DNA of 64,000 bases, from contig NZ_JAUSTU010000003.1 of assembly GCF_030813005.1 (NCBI RefSeq), forward strand, positions 62,001 to 126,000, in the 5' to 3' direction. The position numbers and the translations under genes are program-made. Positions within the stretch are counted from its first letter, which is position 1. Each line of letters begins with the position of its first letter. This DNA is from Robertmurraya andreesenii. Its GTDB lineage: Bacteria; Bacillota; Bacilli; Bacillales; Cytobacillaceae. Below the pieces are notes generated by a model that ran no database searches, was not told the origin of the DNA, and saw only the letters and a program-made list of their open reading frames with translations. Shown here in pieces: positions 1-8,317 of the stretch.

Positions 1-65
1 TTATAACCTTTCCAGAAAAGGTTATATTAAGACAAGAATCGTTTTCTACATCTAGGAGGTTTTTG

Positions 66-617
66 ATGGTTAAAAAAATTCTCGGTACTGTTCTAATATT
101 GGCTTTGCTATCAGTCGCAGTAGTCCAAGCGATTGAAAAGGATAGAAGCGAAGACAAAATTATTACCCAACCTGCAACGAAAAATATTTCTGTTGAAAAA
201 ATGTCAGGTATAAAAGTCGGTTTGAAGGCACCTGATTTCGAATTAGAGACACTTGAAGGTAAGAAAGTAAAACTCTCTGACTTTGAAGGCAAGAAAGTTA
301 TGCTCAATTTTTGGGCGACCTGGTGTCCTCCTTGTAAGGCGGAGATGCCGCATATGCAGAAATTTTACGAGGAAGCGGGAGATAAAATTCAAATCCTCGC
401 TGTTAACATTGATCCAAAAAATAATGTCGCAGGATTTGCAGAGGAGATGAATTTACATTTTCCCATTTTGTTAGACAAAGATGATAAAGTCATGAAGATG
501 TATCAAATTCTTTCGATTCCTACCACATATTTTATTGATAAAGATGGAATTATTCAAAACAAATTTATTGGGGCCATGTCACTCGACAAGATGAGGGAAT
601 TCTTTGAAAATCAGTAG
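66..617 (+). CDS. Membrane-anchored thiol-disulfide oxidoreductase (TlpA/ResA type, YneN-like)
   Basis: The product of 183 residues has an N-terminal hydrophobic segment (about residues 4-22, signal anchor) followed by a thioredoxin fold of the TlpA/ResA/AhpC-TSA type. The redox motif WCPPC places the cysteines at 87 and 90, and the cis-proline loop is seen in IPTTYFID. Such proteins work outside the membrane, reducing or exchanging disulfides, for example in cytochrome c maturation; the substrate here is unknown. I start at ATG 66 rather than the TTG at 63 because AGGAGG at 54-59 lies 6 nt before it. The place just upstream of sspN-tlp matches yneN of B. subtilis. A second protein in the window (33033-33953) has nearly the same catalytic segment. 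The family call is firm, the substrate is not. Confidence 0.88.
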   Translation: MVKKILGTVLILALLSVAVVQAIEKDRSEDKIITQPATKNISVEKMSGIKVGLKAPDFELETLEGKKVKLSDFEGKKVMLNFWATWCPPCKAEMPHMQKFYEEAGDKIQILAVNIDPKNNVAGFAEEMNLHFPILLDKDDKVMKMYQILSIPTTYFIDKDGIIQNKFIGAMSLDKMREFFENQ

Positions 618-647
618 ACCTTTGGATTGATTCCAGAGGTTTTTTTG
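618..647 (+). terminator. Rho-independent terminator after the YneN-like gene
   Basis: Stem ACCTTTGG / CCAGAGGT (one G-T pair) with a 7-nt loop is followed by a run of seven T. It begins directly after the TAG stop. Confidence 0.8.
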
Positions 648-758
648 TCTTCCTGGCATATAATGGATTAGTCTCATGCTCCTTTAACAAAAAAAGTTTA
701 AATTAAATAAATATCGGGTAAATTTTCAAAAAGTTGTAATAATTTAAACACAAAATGG

Positions 759-773
759 AGATAATGACTGTTA
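759..773. promoter_or_regulatory. Possible Fur box before the FbpB-like gene
   Basis: AGATAATGACTGTTA matches 11 of 15 positions of the 7-1-7 Fur consensus TGATAATNATTATCA. It overlaps a possible -10 (TACAAT, 772-777) and sits 27 nt before an ORF of a family known to be Fur-controlled. The match is imperfect, so this is inference. Confidence 0.35.
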
Positions 774-799
774 CAATAGTGTTAAGGAAGGTGAGCCAA

Positions 800-931
800 A
801 TGAGAAAGCCAAGAAAACGTTCATTTTCAGAACTCGTATTAGAGAATAAGCGTCAGCTTTTACAGGACCAGGAAGCTCTTGAAAAAATTGAAGAGCGTCT
901 TGAAAAGAAGCGTTTGGGACAAGCGAGATAA
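800..931 (+). CDS. FbpB-family small basic protein (43 aa)
   Basis: This 43-residue, very basic peptide begins MRKPRKRSFSELVLENKRQL and ends in a charged helix rich in E and K. It matches the Fur-regulated basic protein (FbpB) family, which in B. subtilis assists the iron-sparing small RNA FsrA. GGAAGG at 785-790 is the ribosome binding site. No Cys or membrane segment is present. A weak Fur-like site overlaps the likely promoter, which fits the family. It is too short for most ORF callers; the family assignment rests on the N-terminal motif and charge pattern. Confidence 0.72.
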   Translation: MRKPRKRSFSELVLENKRQLLQDQEALEKIEERLEKKRLGQAR

Positions 932-994
932 GATAGATTTTTTACTCATGAATCCTTCTAAATTGGGTGATACTTTTATTAGGAGGGATTACAC

Positions 995-1147
995 ATGAGT
1001 AAAGAAAAAGAAGTAAGAAGAAGTTCCAATCATTTTGCTCCAAACCACATCGGTATGCAGCCAAGGGGCTTTGGTGGCAATAAGGGCAAGAAGATGCAGG
1101 ATACATCTGGAGAACATGCTCAGGTGATTCAAACAAAGGGAGAATAG
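995..1147 (+). CDS. sspN: Small acid-soluble spore protein N (50 aa)
   Basis: The 50-residue product carries the SspN core FAPNHIGMQPRGFGGNKGKK followed by MQD and a polar tail. SspN is a minor spore-core protein made in the forespore. AGGAGGG at 981-987 precedes the ATG by 7 nt. The neighbours are the same as in B. subtilis (yneN upstream, tlp downstream). A strong terminator follows, so here sspN and tlp appear to be separately terminated. No sigma-G promoter could be named with confidence. Confidence 0.88.
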   Translation: MSKEKEVRRSSNHFAPNHIGMQPRGFGGNKGKKMQDTSGEHAQVIQTKGE

Positions 1148-1178
1148 TTGACCCGTTTTTCTAAATTGATTTGCTATG

Positions 1179-1208
1179 ACTCGCCAATTTATTAGGCGAG
1201 TTTTCTTT
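1179..1208 (+). terminator. Rho-independent terminator after sspN
   Basis: Perfect 7-bp stem ACTCGCC / GGCGAGT, 9-nt loop, then a T-rich tail. Confidence 0.85.
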
Positions 1209-1329
1209 AATGAAAGTTGTTTACATAATATAATTATCTATAACTAAAGAATTTAATTTTTTCCATTATATTTTTACTGAAAAGATACAAACTATGGCTG
1301 TAACTATTATGATTTTGGGAGGAAGTACG

Positions 1330-1560
1330 ATGCCTTATAACAATCAACCAAAACCAGATGATCGCAGCGATAACGTAGAGAAACTTCAAGAGATGGTTCA
1401 TAATACGATTGAAAATATGGAAGCTGCAGAAGAAACGATGGAGTTTGCCAATGAAAAGGATCGGGCAGATATTGCGGCAAAGAACGAACGAAGACGTGAC
1501 GCAATTGAAGGCATGAGAGCAGAAATTAAAGACGAATATCGTGCTCAGCAGGAAGAATAA
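1330..1560 (+). CDS. tlp: Small acid-soluble spore protein Tlp
   Basis: The 76-residue product begins MPYNNQPKPDDRSDNVEKLQ and is a charged, helical, cysteine-free protein typical of Tlp, a minor small acid-soluble spore protein of the forespore (the name 'thioredoxin-like' is historical; no CxxC is present). I start at ATG 1330 because GGGAGGA at 1317-1323 is well placed; an upstream in-frame start at 1294 has no ribosome binding site. It follows sspN as in B. subtilis and is closed by its own terminator. Confidence 0.9.
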   Translation: MPYNNQPKPDDRSDNVEKLQEMVHNTIENMEAAEETMEFANEKDRADIAAKNERRRDAIEGMRAEIKDEYRAQQEE

Positions 1561-1567
1561 AGAATGG

Positions 1568-1597
1568 GACCTGATCGATGGATCAGGTCTTATTTTA
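1568..1597 (+). terminator. Rho-independent terminator after tlp
   Basis: Perfect 9-bp stem GACCTGATC / GATCAGGTC with a 4-nt loop and a TTATTTT tail. Confidence 0.85.
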
Positions 1598-1658
1598 ATA
1601 TTGGCAAGAAAAATATGATAGAATAGGACATGAAATTTATGATAAAGAAGTGATTAAC

Positions 1659-3998
1659 ATGTCTCAAAGGGAAGCCCGTCAACCAAATTTACATATAGAT
1701 ATTTCTGAATGGGAAAAGGAAATCAAGGAAAAAGGATACATTCGGGACGATACAGAGCTACTAAAGGCGATTAAAGCTTTAAACGAGGATGAGGACCAAA
1801 AACTCCTTTCGACTCTTTTATCATTAGCGGCACTTTCAAGAAGTGGAAAGGAAGCAAGAGCGGATTCCCTCGTTCATGCCTGGATGGACAAAGCCTATGC
1901 TTTGAATCCAAACAACCCTCGAGCTAAAGCGTTTCTTGCTCAGCATATTTGGAAAACAAAAGAAGATTTATTAAAATCCATTGAATTCCCAATTATTCGA
2001 GAAACAGACAACCGACAGCTCAAGAAGAAAACGGCCGAGGAAATCATCGCAAAATGCGAACAGCTGCTCAGGGATTATGAAGACGAGCTTGATGAGCTTG
2101 AAGATGCCCTGAAAAATGTGAGAGACATCAAAGAGGAGAAACTTATTGAAAAATATCGACTCCTTTTGAACTTACTTGAGATGGTGATGGAGAGCATTGC
2201 AGGTGTACGGAAGTCAGCGGCTGAGTTCGAACAAACAATTTCCGGAGCCTTTCATAATACAACCTATTACTATGATATGAAGGCACATCTTGAAAACATT
2301 GAAAGGGTGAAGGAAGATTGGTCGGAAGTGTTTCAAAATACAACGACCGAAAAAGAGAATAGTCCTTTAACTGAATTAGATGCCATGATCGGTCTCGGCT
2401 TCGTCAAAGAACGGGTAAAATCGCTCTATCAATTCCTGAAATACCAAAAGACCCGCAAGAATTTAGGCTTTGAAACGAAGGATGAGCTAAGTCTTAATAT
2501 GATTTTGACAGGGAACCCCGGAACTGGGAAAACAACATTAGTACGATTATTAGCAAAGATTTACCATGAATTAGGTGTATTACCTCGTAAGGACGTAGTT
2601 GAGACGGATCGTTCTCAGCTTATTGGCTCTTTTGTCGGACAAACAGAGGAGAATGTTCGAAGGATTGTTGAAAAAGCACTTGGGGGCGTATTGTTTATTG
2701 ATGAAGCCTATAGCTTAAAAAGAGAAGGGCAATCAGGCACTGATTATGGGCAAACGGCTATTGATACACTTGTATCCTTAATGACAGGAAACGAGTTTGG
2801 GGGTCAATTTGCCGTTGTATTGGCCGGATATCCCGACGAAATGAGAAGCTTTTTGGATGCAAATCCTGGACTTAGAAGTCGTTTTCCACAATCCAATTTT
2901 ATGGAGCTTGAGGATTATACCGATGATGAATTAATCAAGATTGCTACACAGTTCGCACTGGAAAACGACTATTTGTTAACAGAGGGGGCAAAAATTGAGC
3001 TCCGAAAAAGGCTGGAAAAGGAACGAGTGGATGATACCTTTGGAAATGCGAGAACCGTGCGCAACATCGTCTTGGATGCTATTTTTAAAAAAGGCTCACA
3101 GACTAGCAAGGACAATAATATTTTAGATTATACGGTCCTTGAACAAGGAGATTTTGAAATCGTCGAGGATGTTGATCAGGAAAGTGCCATTGTGAAACTC
3201 GATGCTCTGATTGGATTGGACAAGGTTAAAACTGAGGTAAAACGACTGATTTCCTTTGTAAAAGTACAGCAAATGCGCAGAGAGAATCATTTGCCAGTTC
3301 TTCCGCTCCAGCTACACTCAGTATTCATGGGAAACCCTGGAACAGGAAAAACAACGGTTGCCAAAATCTATGCAGACGCCTTAAAAGAGTGCGGAATTTT
3401 GAAAAGAGGCCATCTAATAGTGACGAGCCGTGCTGATTTCGTGGCCGCTTATGTTGGACAAACAGCCATCAAAACAAAGAAAAAAATACGTGAAGCCCTC
3501 GGTGGAGTGCTGTTCATTGATGAAGCATACTCCCTTCTAAGTCAATCATCAGGGGATTTTGGCAAGGAGGTCATCGACACCCTCGTTGATGAAATGACAA
3601 AGCATAATGAGAACCTCGTCATTATCCTCGCTGGCTATCCTAAAGAAATCGAGGAGCTCCTTTCCAGTAATCCTGGATTGAAATCACGTTTTAAGAAGTT
3701 CTTCGAGTTCCATGATTACTCGATCAACGAAATCATAGAAATTATGAAACATTATGGATCTCATTATCAATATCATCTAACGGATGAGGCGAAGGTATTC
3801 CTAATAGAGGAGCTAGGGAAGATAACGATAATGGGAAATGGGCGCTTTGCCACAAACCTCATGGATGAAGCAATCCAGGCGCAAGCCTCAAGATTAATGG
3901 AGGAACCAAACGCACTGACCGATTTGAACAGGGCAACCGAGATCAACAAAGCAGATATAGAGAAGGCATTCATAAAAATGAGAAAAGGGGAAGCATAA
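1659..3998 (+). CDS. Double AAA+ ATPase of the CbxX/CfxQ (SpoVK-like) family
   Basis: The 779-residue protein has a charged, largely helical N-terminal region of about 250 residues, possibly helical-repeat, followed by two complete CbxX/CfxQ AAA+ modules. Each module has Walker A (GNPGTGKTT near residues 285 and 558), Walker B (VLFIDEAYS), and an arginine-finger segment (GLRSRF, GLKSRF). Related single-domain proteins are SpoVK, needed for spore maturation, and EccA of type VII secretion; Rubisco activase CbbX is also in the family. The two-module form is about twice the length of SpoVK. ATG 1659 is preferred over GTG 1650 because AAGAAGTG lies just before it. The stop overlaps the yneP ATG by one base, suggesting cotranscription. 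The client is unknown. Confidence 0.83.
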   Translation: MSQREARQPNLHIDISEWEKEIKEKGYIRDDTELLKAIKALNEDEDQKLLSTLLSLAALSRSGKEARADSLVHAWMDKAYALNPNNPRAKAFLAQHIWKTKEDLLKSIEFPIIRETDNRQLKKKTAEEIIAKCEQLLRDYEDELDELEDALKNVRDIKEEKLIEKYRLLLNLLEMVMESIAGVRKSAAEFEQTISGAFHNTTYYYDMKAHLENIERVKEDWSEVFQNTTTEKENSPLTELDAMIGLGFVKERVKSLYQFLKYQKTRKNLGFETKDELSLNMILTGNPGTGKTTLVRLLAKIYHELGVLPRKDVVETDRSQLIGSFVGQTEENVRRIVEKALGGVLFIDEAYSLKREGQSGTDYGQTAIDTLVSLMTGNEFGGQFAVVLAGYPDEMRSFLDANPGLRSRFPQSNFMELEDYTDDELIKIATQFALENDYLLTEGAKIELRKRLEKERVDDTFGNARTVRNIVLDAIFKKGSQTSKDNNILDYTVLEQGDFEIVEDVDQESAIVKLDALIGLDKVKTEVKRLISFVKVQQMRRENHLPVLPLQLHSVFMGNPGTGKTTVAKIYADALKECGILKRGHLIVTSRADFVAAYVGQTAIKTKKKIREALGGVLFIDEAYSLLSQSSGDFGKEVIDTLVDEMTKHNENLVIILAGYPKEIEELLSSNPGLKSRFKKFFEFHDYSINEIIEIMKHYGSHYQYHLTDEAKVFLIEELGKITIMGNGRFATNLMDEAIQAQASRLMEEPNALTDLNRATEINKADIEKAFIKMRKGEA

Positions 3999-4429
3999 TG
4001 TTCGTTGCGACAAAAGAAATCGAAGTACGCTATGCGGAAACCGACCAAATGGGAGTGGTTTATCATGCCAATTATCTCGTCTGGATGGAGCTTGGCCGCA
4101 CAGCATTGATTCAGGAGCTAGGGTTTAACTATGCGGAGATGGAGAAGGACGGGATCATTTCACCGGTCATGGATATTCAAGTTTCCTACAAGAAGCCGGT
4201 CCGTTATGGAGAAAAAGCAACGATTCGCACATGGATCGAGCACTATGATGGACTAAGAATCGTTTACGGCTATGAGATTTTCACAGCGGACGGAGAATTA
4301 TCTGTTACTGGTGAATCCAAACATGTTTGTGTGAAAAAAGATAGCTTTAGACCGATATCCGTCAAGAAAAAATACCCTGACTGGCATGAAGCCTATGAAA
4401 AAGCAAAAAAACAATCGGTTGAAGCCTAA
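3998..4429 (+). CDS. yneP: Acyl-CoA thioesterase, 4HBT/YbgC type (YneP)
   Basis: The 143-residue product is a single hotdog-fold domain. The family signature around the catalytic aspartate is visible near residues 10-30: YAETDQMGVVYHANYLVW. Proteins of this family hydrolyse acyl-CoA thioesters in the cytoplasm; the physiological substrate of YneP is not settled. The ATG shares one base with the stop of the AAA+ ATPase gene, and yneQ follows after 21 nt, so an operon is likely. Position between tlp and yneQ matches B. subtilis yneP apart from the inserted ATPase gene. Confidence 0.85.
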   Translation: MFVATKEIEVRYAETDQMGVVYHANYLVWMELGRTALIQELGFNYAEMEKDGIISPVMDIQVSYKKPVRYGEKATIRTWIEHYDGLRIVYGYEIFTADGELSVTGESKHVCVKKDSFRPISVKKKYPDWHEAYEKAKKQSVEA

Positions 4430-4450
4430 CTTCAGGGAAGAGGTGTAAAG

Positions 4451-4741
4451 ATGGCCTTTGGTATTAAGCGGGAGGACCTCCTTGCCTGGAAAAAGAAAAT
4501 TGATGATGGTGAGATTGCTTTTTTGACACATTATTGGCTTGATGATCGCTTTCCTAGCTGTAATACCGTGACAAAAGTTGGGTGCAAGGATTTGAATAAG
4601 CTGGTCGAGTGGGGTAAGCAATATGGCTTAAAAAGAGAGTGGATTCATATTCGCAAGGATGGATATTCCCATTATGATCTTCTCGGTGAGAAAGAGAAGG
4701 AAATTCTAGCAAAAGAAAAAATCAAAGCAGACGTGAGGTAA
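4451..4741 (+). CDS. yneQ: Conserved hypothetical protein YneQ
   Basis: A 96-residue, soluble, charged protein without signal peptide or membrane segment. No catalytic motif is recognised. It follows yneP by 21 nt with AGAGGTG as ribosome binding site, and its last codons form part of the terminator stem, so it closes the operon. Named by synteny and size with B. subtilis yneQ; the function is unknown. Confidence 0.72.
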   Translation: MAFGIKREDLLAWKKKIDDGEIAFLTHYWLDDRFPSCNTVTKVGCKDLNKLVEWGKQYGLKREWIHIRKDGYSHYDLLGEKEKEILAKEKIKADVR

Positions 4742-4756
4742 GACGTCTGCTTTAAT
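4724..4756 (+). terminator. Rho-independent terminator overlapping the yneQ stop
   Basis: Perfect 11-bp stem AAAGCAGACGT / ACGTCTGCTTT around the stop codon. The stem also lies at the 3' end of the convergent gene and may serve both strands. Confidence 0.75.
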
Positions 4757-5552
4757 ATTGATAATAAAAGGGGATAACATTCATAAATGTAAAAATCATA
4801 GATAATAGGAAATTCCCCGTAATGGCTGGGAGCAAGCTTTTTGTATGTATTGTAAGGAGCCCTAAGAGCAAACCAATAACAAAGAATAAGAAGCAATACG
4901 AGAACGAATAACCAAATAAATAATAGGCGATTGCCCCAGACAGGCTCGTAAAGAAGACTGCAGGTATTTTATCAATTACCGTGATGAATCGTGTTAGTAG
5001 GACCCCCCGAAAGAGAACCTCAACCAATGCAGCGTTTAGGACTGAAAAGGCGACTGCTCTCCATAAGCCATTCCAGTTTACCGGGAGAGATTCTATAAAA
5101 TAGAATAGGAAAACAAATAAAAGAAGAACTAGAACCATCATATAAAGTCCTTTTATAGGTAAATCTCTACTGCCTCGTAGTTTGATAGCCCCCCATTCCA
5201 TCTTCATGCGAAAGGCTGTGAAGGTTGCCTTGAATTTATAAAGTACATAGCCAATAATCAAAATCGGGAATAAAAGGAGAAGCCGATTGAGTAGAATGAG
5301 ATTGGCATGTGAAAATGGGAGTGCAAGCAGTAACCGATCCGCATAGATGAACGTAAATAAACCACCAGCGAAGCTGACAATCGTCCACACAAAGACACGA
5401 TTTGTTTCCGAAAGAAAGGCAATGGAAATCATCAGAAGAATGAGAATCATAAAGATAGGGGTGAACATTTGTAGTTGAAATAGCATCTGTATAAGTAAGA
5501 ATATGGTTGCAAGAAAAAGCCCCATCCAAATATTTCTTTTATTTTCAATCAC
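4752..5552 (-). CDS. Multi-pass membrane protein, degenerate CPBP (CAAX protease-like) family
   Basis: The 266-residue protein is almost wholly hydrophobic, with about seven or eight membrane segments. Residues 177-183 (VEVLFRG) align with CPBP motif 1 (EExxxR), but the first glutamate is valine. No FxxxH histidine is visible in the helix after it, and the segment where a histidine would be expected in motif 3 reads GNFLLSM. The fold therefore looks CPBP-like but the metal-binding residues are mostly gone, so intramembrane protease activity is doubtful. The gene lies downstream of the chemoreceptor gene but a terminator separates them. GTG start with AAGGGGTGAG upstream. Confidence 0.6.
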   Translation of the reverse strand: MIENKRNIWMGLFLATIFLLIQMLFQLQMFTPIFMILILLMISIAFLSETNRVFVWTIVSFAGGLFTFIYADRLLLALPFSHANLILLNRLLLLFPILIIGYVLYKFKATFTAFRMKMEWGAIKLRGSRDLPIKGLYMMVLVLLLFVFLFYFIESLPVNWNGLWRAVAFSVLNAALVEVLFRGVLLTRFITVIDKIPAVFFTSLSGAIAYYLFGYSFSYCFLFFVIGLLLGLLTIHTKSLLPAITGNFLLSMIFTFMNVIPFYYQY

Positions 5553-5635
5553 GATCGATTCTCACCCCTTGGCTTACGGATTATCGTTATTTTATCATGA
5601 CAACAGAATTCTGGCTAAGATAACCATTTTTATAA

Positions 5636-5664
5636 TAAAAGAGTGACGCACAATGCATCACTCT
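5636..5664 (-). terminator. Terminator after the chemoreceptor gene
   Basis: Read on the minus strand, a 10-bp stem with one mismatch (GAGTGATGCA / TGCGTCACTC, 3-nt loop) is followed by TTTTATTATAAAAA. Confidence 0.7.
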
Positions 5665-5673
5665 AAAGAAAAA

Positions 5674-7761
5674 TTATAGTTTAAAATGTTCAATCGATTG
5701 TCTCAGTTCTTCTGTCAGTCCTTTTAGATTTTCAGAGATGGTCTGTAGCTCAAGAACCGCTTGTTTTTGTTCTTCTGATGTACTGGCAACCTCCTGAACT
5801 CCTGCAGTTGTCTGTTCCGAAATTGCGACAACACTGTCCACGGAGCTAGAGATAGATTGGCTGCTGGTGAATAATTTCTCACTGGCATAAGCGATTTCTT
5901 CAATGTCACTTGTTAGGTGATCAATAAACTTAAAGATATTGCGGAAGCTAGTTTCAGTTTCCTTTGTCATGTTTGCGCCTTCTAGCGCAGACTGTTTACC
6001 TTGATCCATATTGACAAGCGCTTTCTCCGAATCGTGCTGGATTTCTGTAATCAGACCCGAGATTTTTTCCACAGAGTTGCTACTTTGCTCCGCAAGCTTT
6101 TTGACCTCCTGCGCTACAACAGCAAAGCCTTTTCCATGCTCACCAGCACGTGCCGCCTCAATCGATGCGTTAAGGGCAAGGAGATTGGTTTGCTCTGCAA
6201 TGTCATAAATTAAAGTAGTAATATCATTGATTGCCTGAAGCTTTCGATGAAGCTCCTTCATTATATTCGTTGACTCTGCTGACTGGACCACGATGGTATC
6301 GATCTTTTTATTCATATTTTCCATGGATGATTGACCATCATGAATCACCGTTTTTGTATTCTTTGAGTGCTCGACTATTTTTTCAATCGTATCGGACATC
6401 GCTTGGACAAATTGATTATTATGCTCAACATTGCTAGAAATATTGACCATGTCTGCAGATAGTTGCTCTGAGCCCCTTGATACTTCTGCCATGGCGGAGG
6501 AAACCGTATCTGCTACTTGGGAGGATGCAGCCGCCTGATCGTTCAGTACTTTAGAATCCTTTTCCACTTCCCTTATTAAGCTAATAATGCGATTGGTCAT
6601 GTCCCTTAAGCTATCAATCATCCGATTAACAGAAGAGAAGAGAGTTGCGATTTCATCCTTCGATTTGGTAGTGATTTTTTCCGTTAAATCACCAGCAGAC
6701 ACCTTTTCTAAGAATAAGGAGAGCCTATTGATCGGGTTAATGAAATAGCTAGCAAAGAACCAGCTAATCACGATGGAAATCGCTAGTAAAATGACTACAA
6801 TCACAATCTGGAAGATCAATAGCTTGGACAGAATAGCTGCGTTTTCTTTATCCGCTGTTTCTATACGATTATTCATATTTTGAGAAATCGTCTTCGTAAA
6901 AGAATTAACCTCATCCTTTGAAATCACAGAATAAATACGCCAACCAGTTGTTTCTTCCACATCTGCCACATAGGTAACTTGATCCATATCTAAATAGAAA
7001 TTATTATCTTTTTTCTCCTTGAAGATAGGGAGGGAAGTAATGCCCGCATTATTAGAAACTGCAGCTTCGTCTTTATAAGCGATGAGTGCCCCTTCAGAAT
7101 CAGTCAAAATGACATATCCGCTATTACCAATCTTTTTGCTGGCAATATCGGTTGTTAAAGCAGATAAGGAAACATCGAGTCCAAGTACTCCATAAAGCTC
7201 ATTATTTCGAAAAACAGGCGTGCTAACTGTGATCATGTAACTTTTTCCAGTCCCGTCCAAGTACACGTCCGTGATAAAAAATTCACCCTTTTTTAACTTT
7301 TTAGCGGGCTCATACCAAGGTCTGGTGGTCGGATCATAATCAGCGGCAAGCCCTTCAGGTCGCGGCTGTATCGTGAAAGTTTTTGCCTCTGTCCCTAAAT
7401 AGGCATACTGCATCATATCATTTTGACTCAAAAACCTCTGAAATAGAGTGTTTAGCTTTGTCGGATCACCAGAATAAAGATCATCAAATGAAGAAATGAT
7501 GTTCAAATCGCTCTTAGCACGAGAAATAAGCGTTTGGACGGATTTCTTTACATTTTCTGTCTCATGATAAATAAGTGTCCCGGCATAATGCTCAGAGAAA
7601 CCGTTTACATCTCGAAAAACATCCTCCGATAGCCCCTTTGTCAAGTCCTCCGTATGACTAGAGAGTGTCTGAAACGCAAACTGGGTAAAAATGGAGCTTA
7701 CCGCAATCACTAATATCAAGGTTGATAATACACCAGCAATAAGCTTCGTACGTAGCTTCAC
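5674..7761 (-). CDS. Methyl-accepting chemotaxis protein with dCache sensor domain
   Basis: The 695-residue receptor has an N-terminal membrane helix (about 7-29), an extracellular region of about 280 residues with dCache_1-like features (FxTDVYLDGTG, ITVSTPV, GVLGLDVS, GNSGYVILTD), a second membrane helix (about 312-335), a HAMP domain (ending near 390) and a long cytoplasmic coiled coil. The hairpin tip that binds CheA and CheW reads LLALNASIEAARAGEHGKGF. The Cache domain usually binds small amino acids or other metabolites outside the cell; the ligand cannot be read from sequence. The start is GTG, with AAGGGGG 8 nt before it. No chemotaxis operon is nearby, so it is an orphan receptor. 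Confidence 0.93.
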   Translation of the reverse strand: MKLRTKLIAGVLSTLILVIAVSSIFTQFAFQTLSSHTEDLTKGLSEDVFRDVNGFSEHYAGTLIYHETENVKKSVQTLISRAKSDLNIISSFDDLYSGDPTKLNTLFQRFLSQNDMMQYAYLGTEAKTFTIQPRPEGLAADYDPTTRPWYEPAKKLKKGEFFITDVYLDGTGKSYMITVSTPVFRNNELYGVLGLDVSLSALTTDIASKKIGNSGYVILTDSEGALIAYKDEAAVSNNAGITSLPIFKEKKDNNFYLDMDQVTYVADVEETTGWRIYSVISKDEVNSFTKTISQNMNNRIETADKENAAILSKLLIFQIVIVVILLAISIVISWFFASYFINPINRLSLFLEKVSAGDLTEKITTKSKDEIATLFSSVNRMIDSLRDMTNRIISLIREVEKDSKVLNDQAAASSQVADTVSSAMAEVSRGSEQLSADMVNISSNVEHNNQFVQAMSDTIEKIVEHSKNTKTVIHDGQSSMENMNKKIDTIVVQSAESTNIMKELHRKLQAINDITTLIYDIAEQTNLLALNASIEAARAGEHGKGFAVVAQEVKKLAEQSSNSVEKISGLITEIQHDSEKALVNMDQGKQSALEGANMTKETETSFRNIFKFIDHLTSDIEEIAYASEKLFTSSQSISSSVDSVVAISEQTTAGVQEVASTSEEQKQAVLELQTISENLKGLTEELRQSIEHFKL

Positions 7762-7895
7762 AAAAAATTCCCCCTTAAACCCCTATAAAACTTATCTAAT
7801 ATACTTACATTATAAAGGAAAAAAGTCCTTACATTATTGAAAATTTGTCAAATATCCGACAATTTTCCTAAAATAAATTCTCTATAATTTCTACA

Positions 7896-7925
7896 TAAAA
7901 AAAGCAGACTCTTATTGAATCCGCT
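7896..7925 (-). terminator. Terminator after the small frameshifted gene
   Basis: On the minus strand, stem AGCGGATTC / GAGTCTGCT (two G-T pairs), 5-nt loop, then a run of seven T. Confidence 0.7.
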
Positions 7926-8108
7926 AATTTTCTTCTTCAAAGAAATCGATCAATTCTTCGAAATTATGAATGACTTTAATGGGACTATGTTCACATTTCA
8001 TATCTGCTGAATAAGGAAAAACTCTAAATAAAAATCGGTCATTTGGCTTGATGTCATAACCTCGGTCTGGAAAATAAGCTCTTCCTCTAATCGTTGTGAA
8101 TCTTTCAT
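7924..8108 (-). pseudogene. Small conserved-looking gene with a frameshift at its start codon
   Basis: On the minus strand a frame of 60 codons (8106 down to the TAG at 7924-7926) encodes a folded-looking acidic protein starting ERFTTIRGRAYFPDRGYDIK and ending in an acidic helix. A strong ribosome binding site (AAGGAAGGTGG) and an ATG (8108-8106) are correctly spaced, but that ATG is in another frame, which closes after 36 codons. In the long frame there is no ATG, GTG or TTG between it and the upstream TGA. One extra A or G directly after the ATG would restore a 61-residue protein. Either a base was lost here, or the assembly has an error. A terminator directly after the stop supports that this was a gene. 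Family not recognised. Confidence 0.6.
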
Positions 8109-8267
8109 AAAAACCACCTTCCTTATCGCAAATTAAGGTTCATTTATTAATCAAGCTATTCATGGATTATGAACATTCATTACATTAAACGTGTAACAAC
8201 AATTCTTAAGTCTATTTTAAAGCGAAAAAAGGCTTCACAACTTATATGGTTTTGACAGTTTATTGAA

Positions 8268-8297
8268 AAATAAAAAAACACTGGAGAAAACCAGTGT
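8268..8297 (-). terminator. Terminator after the histidine kinase gene
   Basis: On the minus strand, stem ACACTGG / CCAGTGT, 6-nt loop, then seven T. Confidence 0.85.
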
Positions 8298-8317
8298 TAA
8301 AAGCTTAGATAAAAACC

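Noticed and set aside
2..26. Upstream gene terminator at the window start
   Set aside because: TATAACCTT and AAGGTTATA can pair, but no T run follows and the gene before the window is not visible.
945..975. Sigma-G promoter before sspN
   Set aside because: The TGAATCC and GATACTTT elements have wrong spacing and weak matches to the sigma-G consensus.
942..1136. Minus-strand ORF over sspN
   Set aside because: It overlaps the strong sspN gene on the opposite strand and has no family or ribosome binding site.
7809..7860. Sigma-D (flagellar) promoter for the chemoreceptor
   Set aside because: The element TCGGATAT has no TAAA at the right distance; only a TATAAT-like box is visible.
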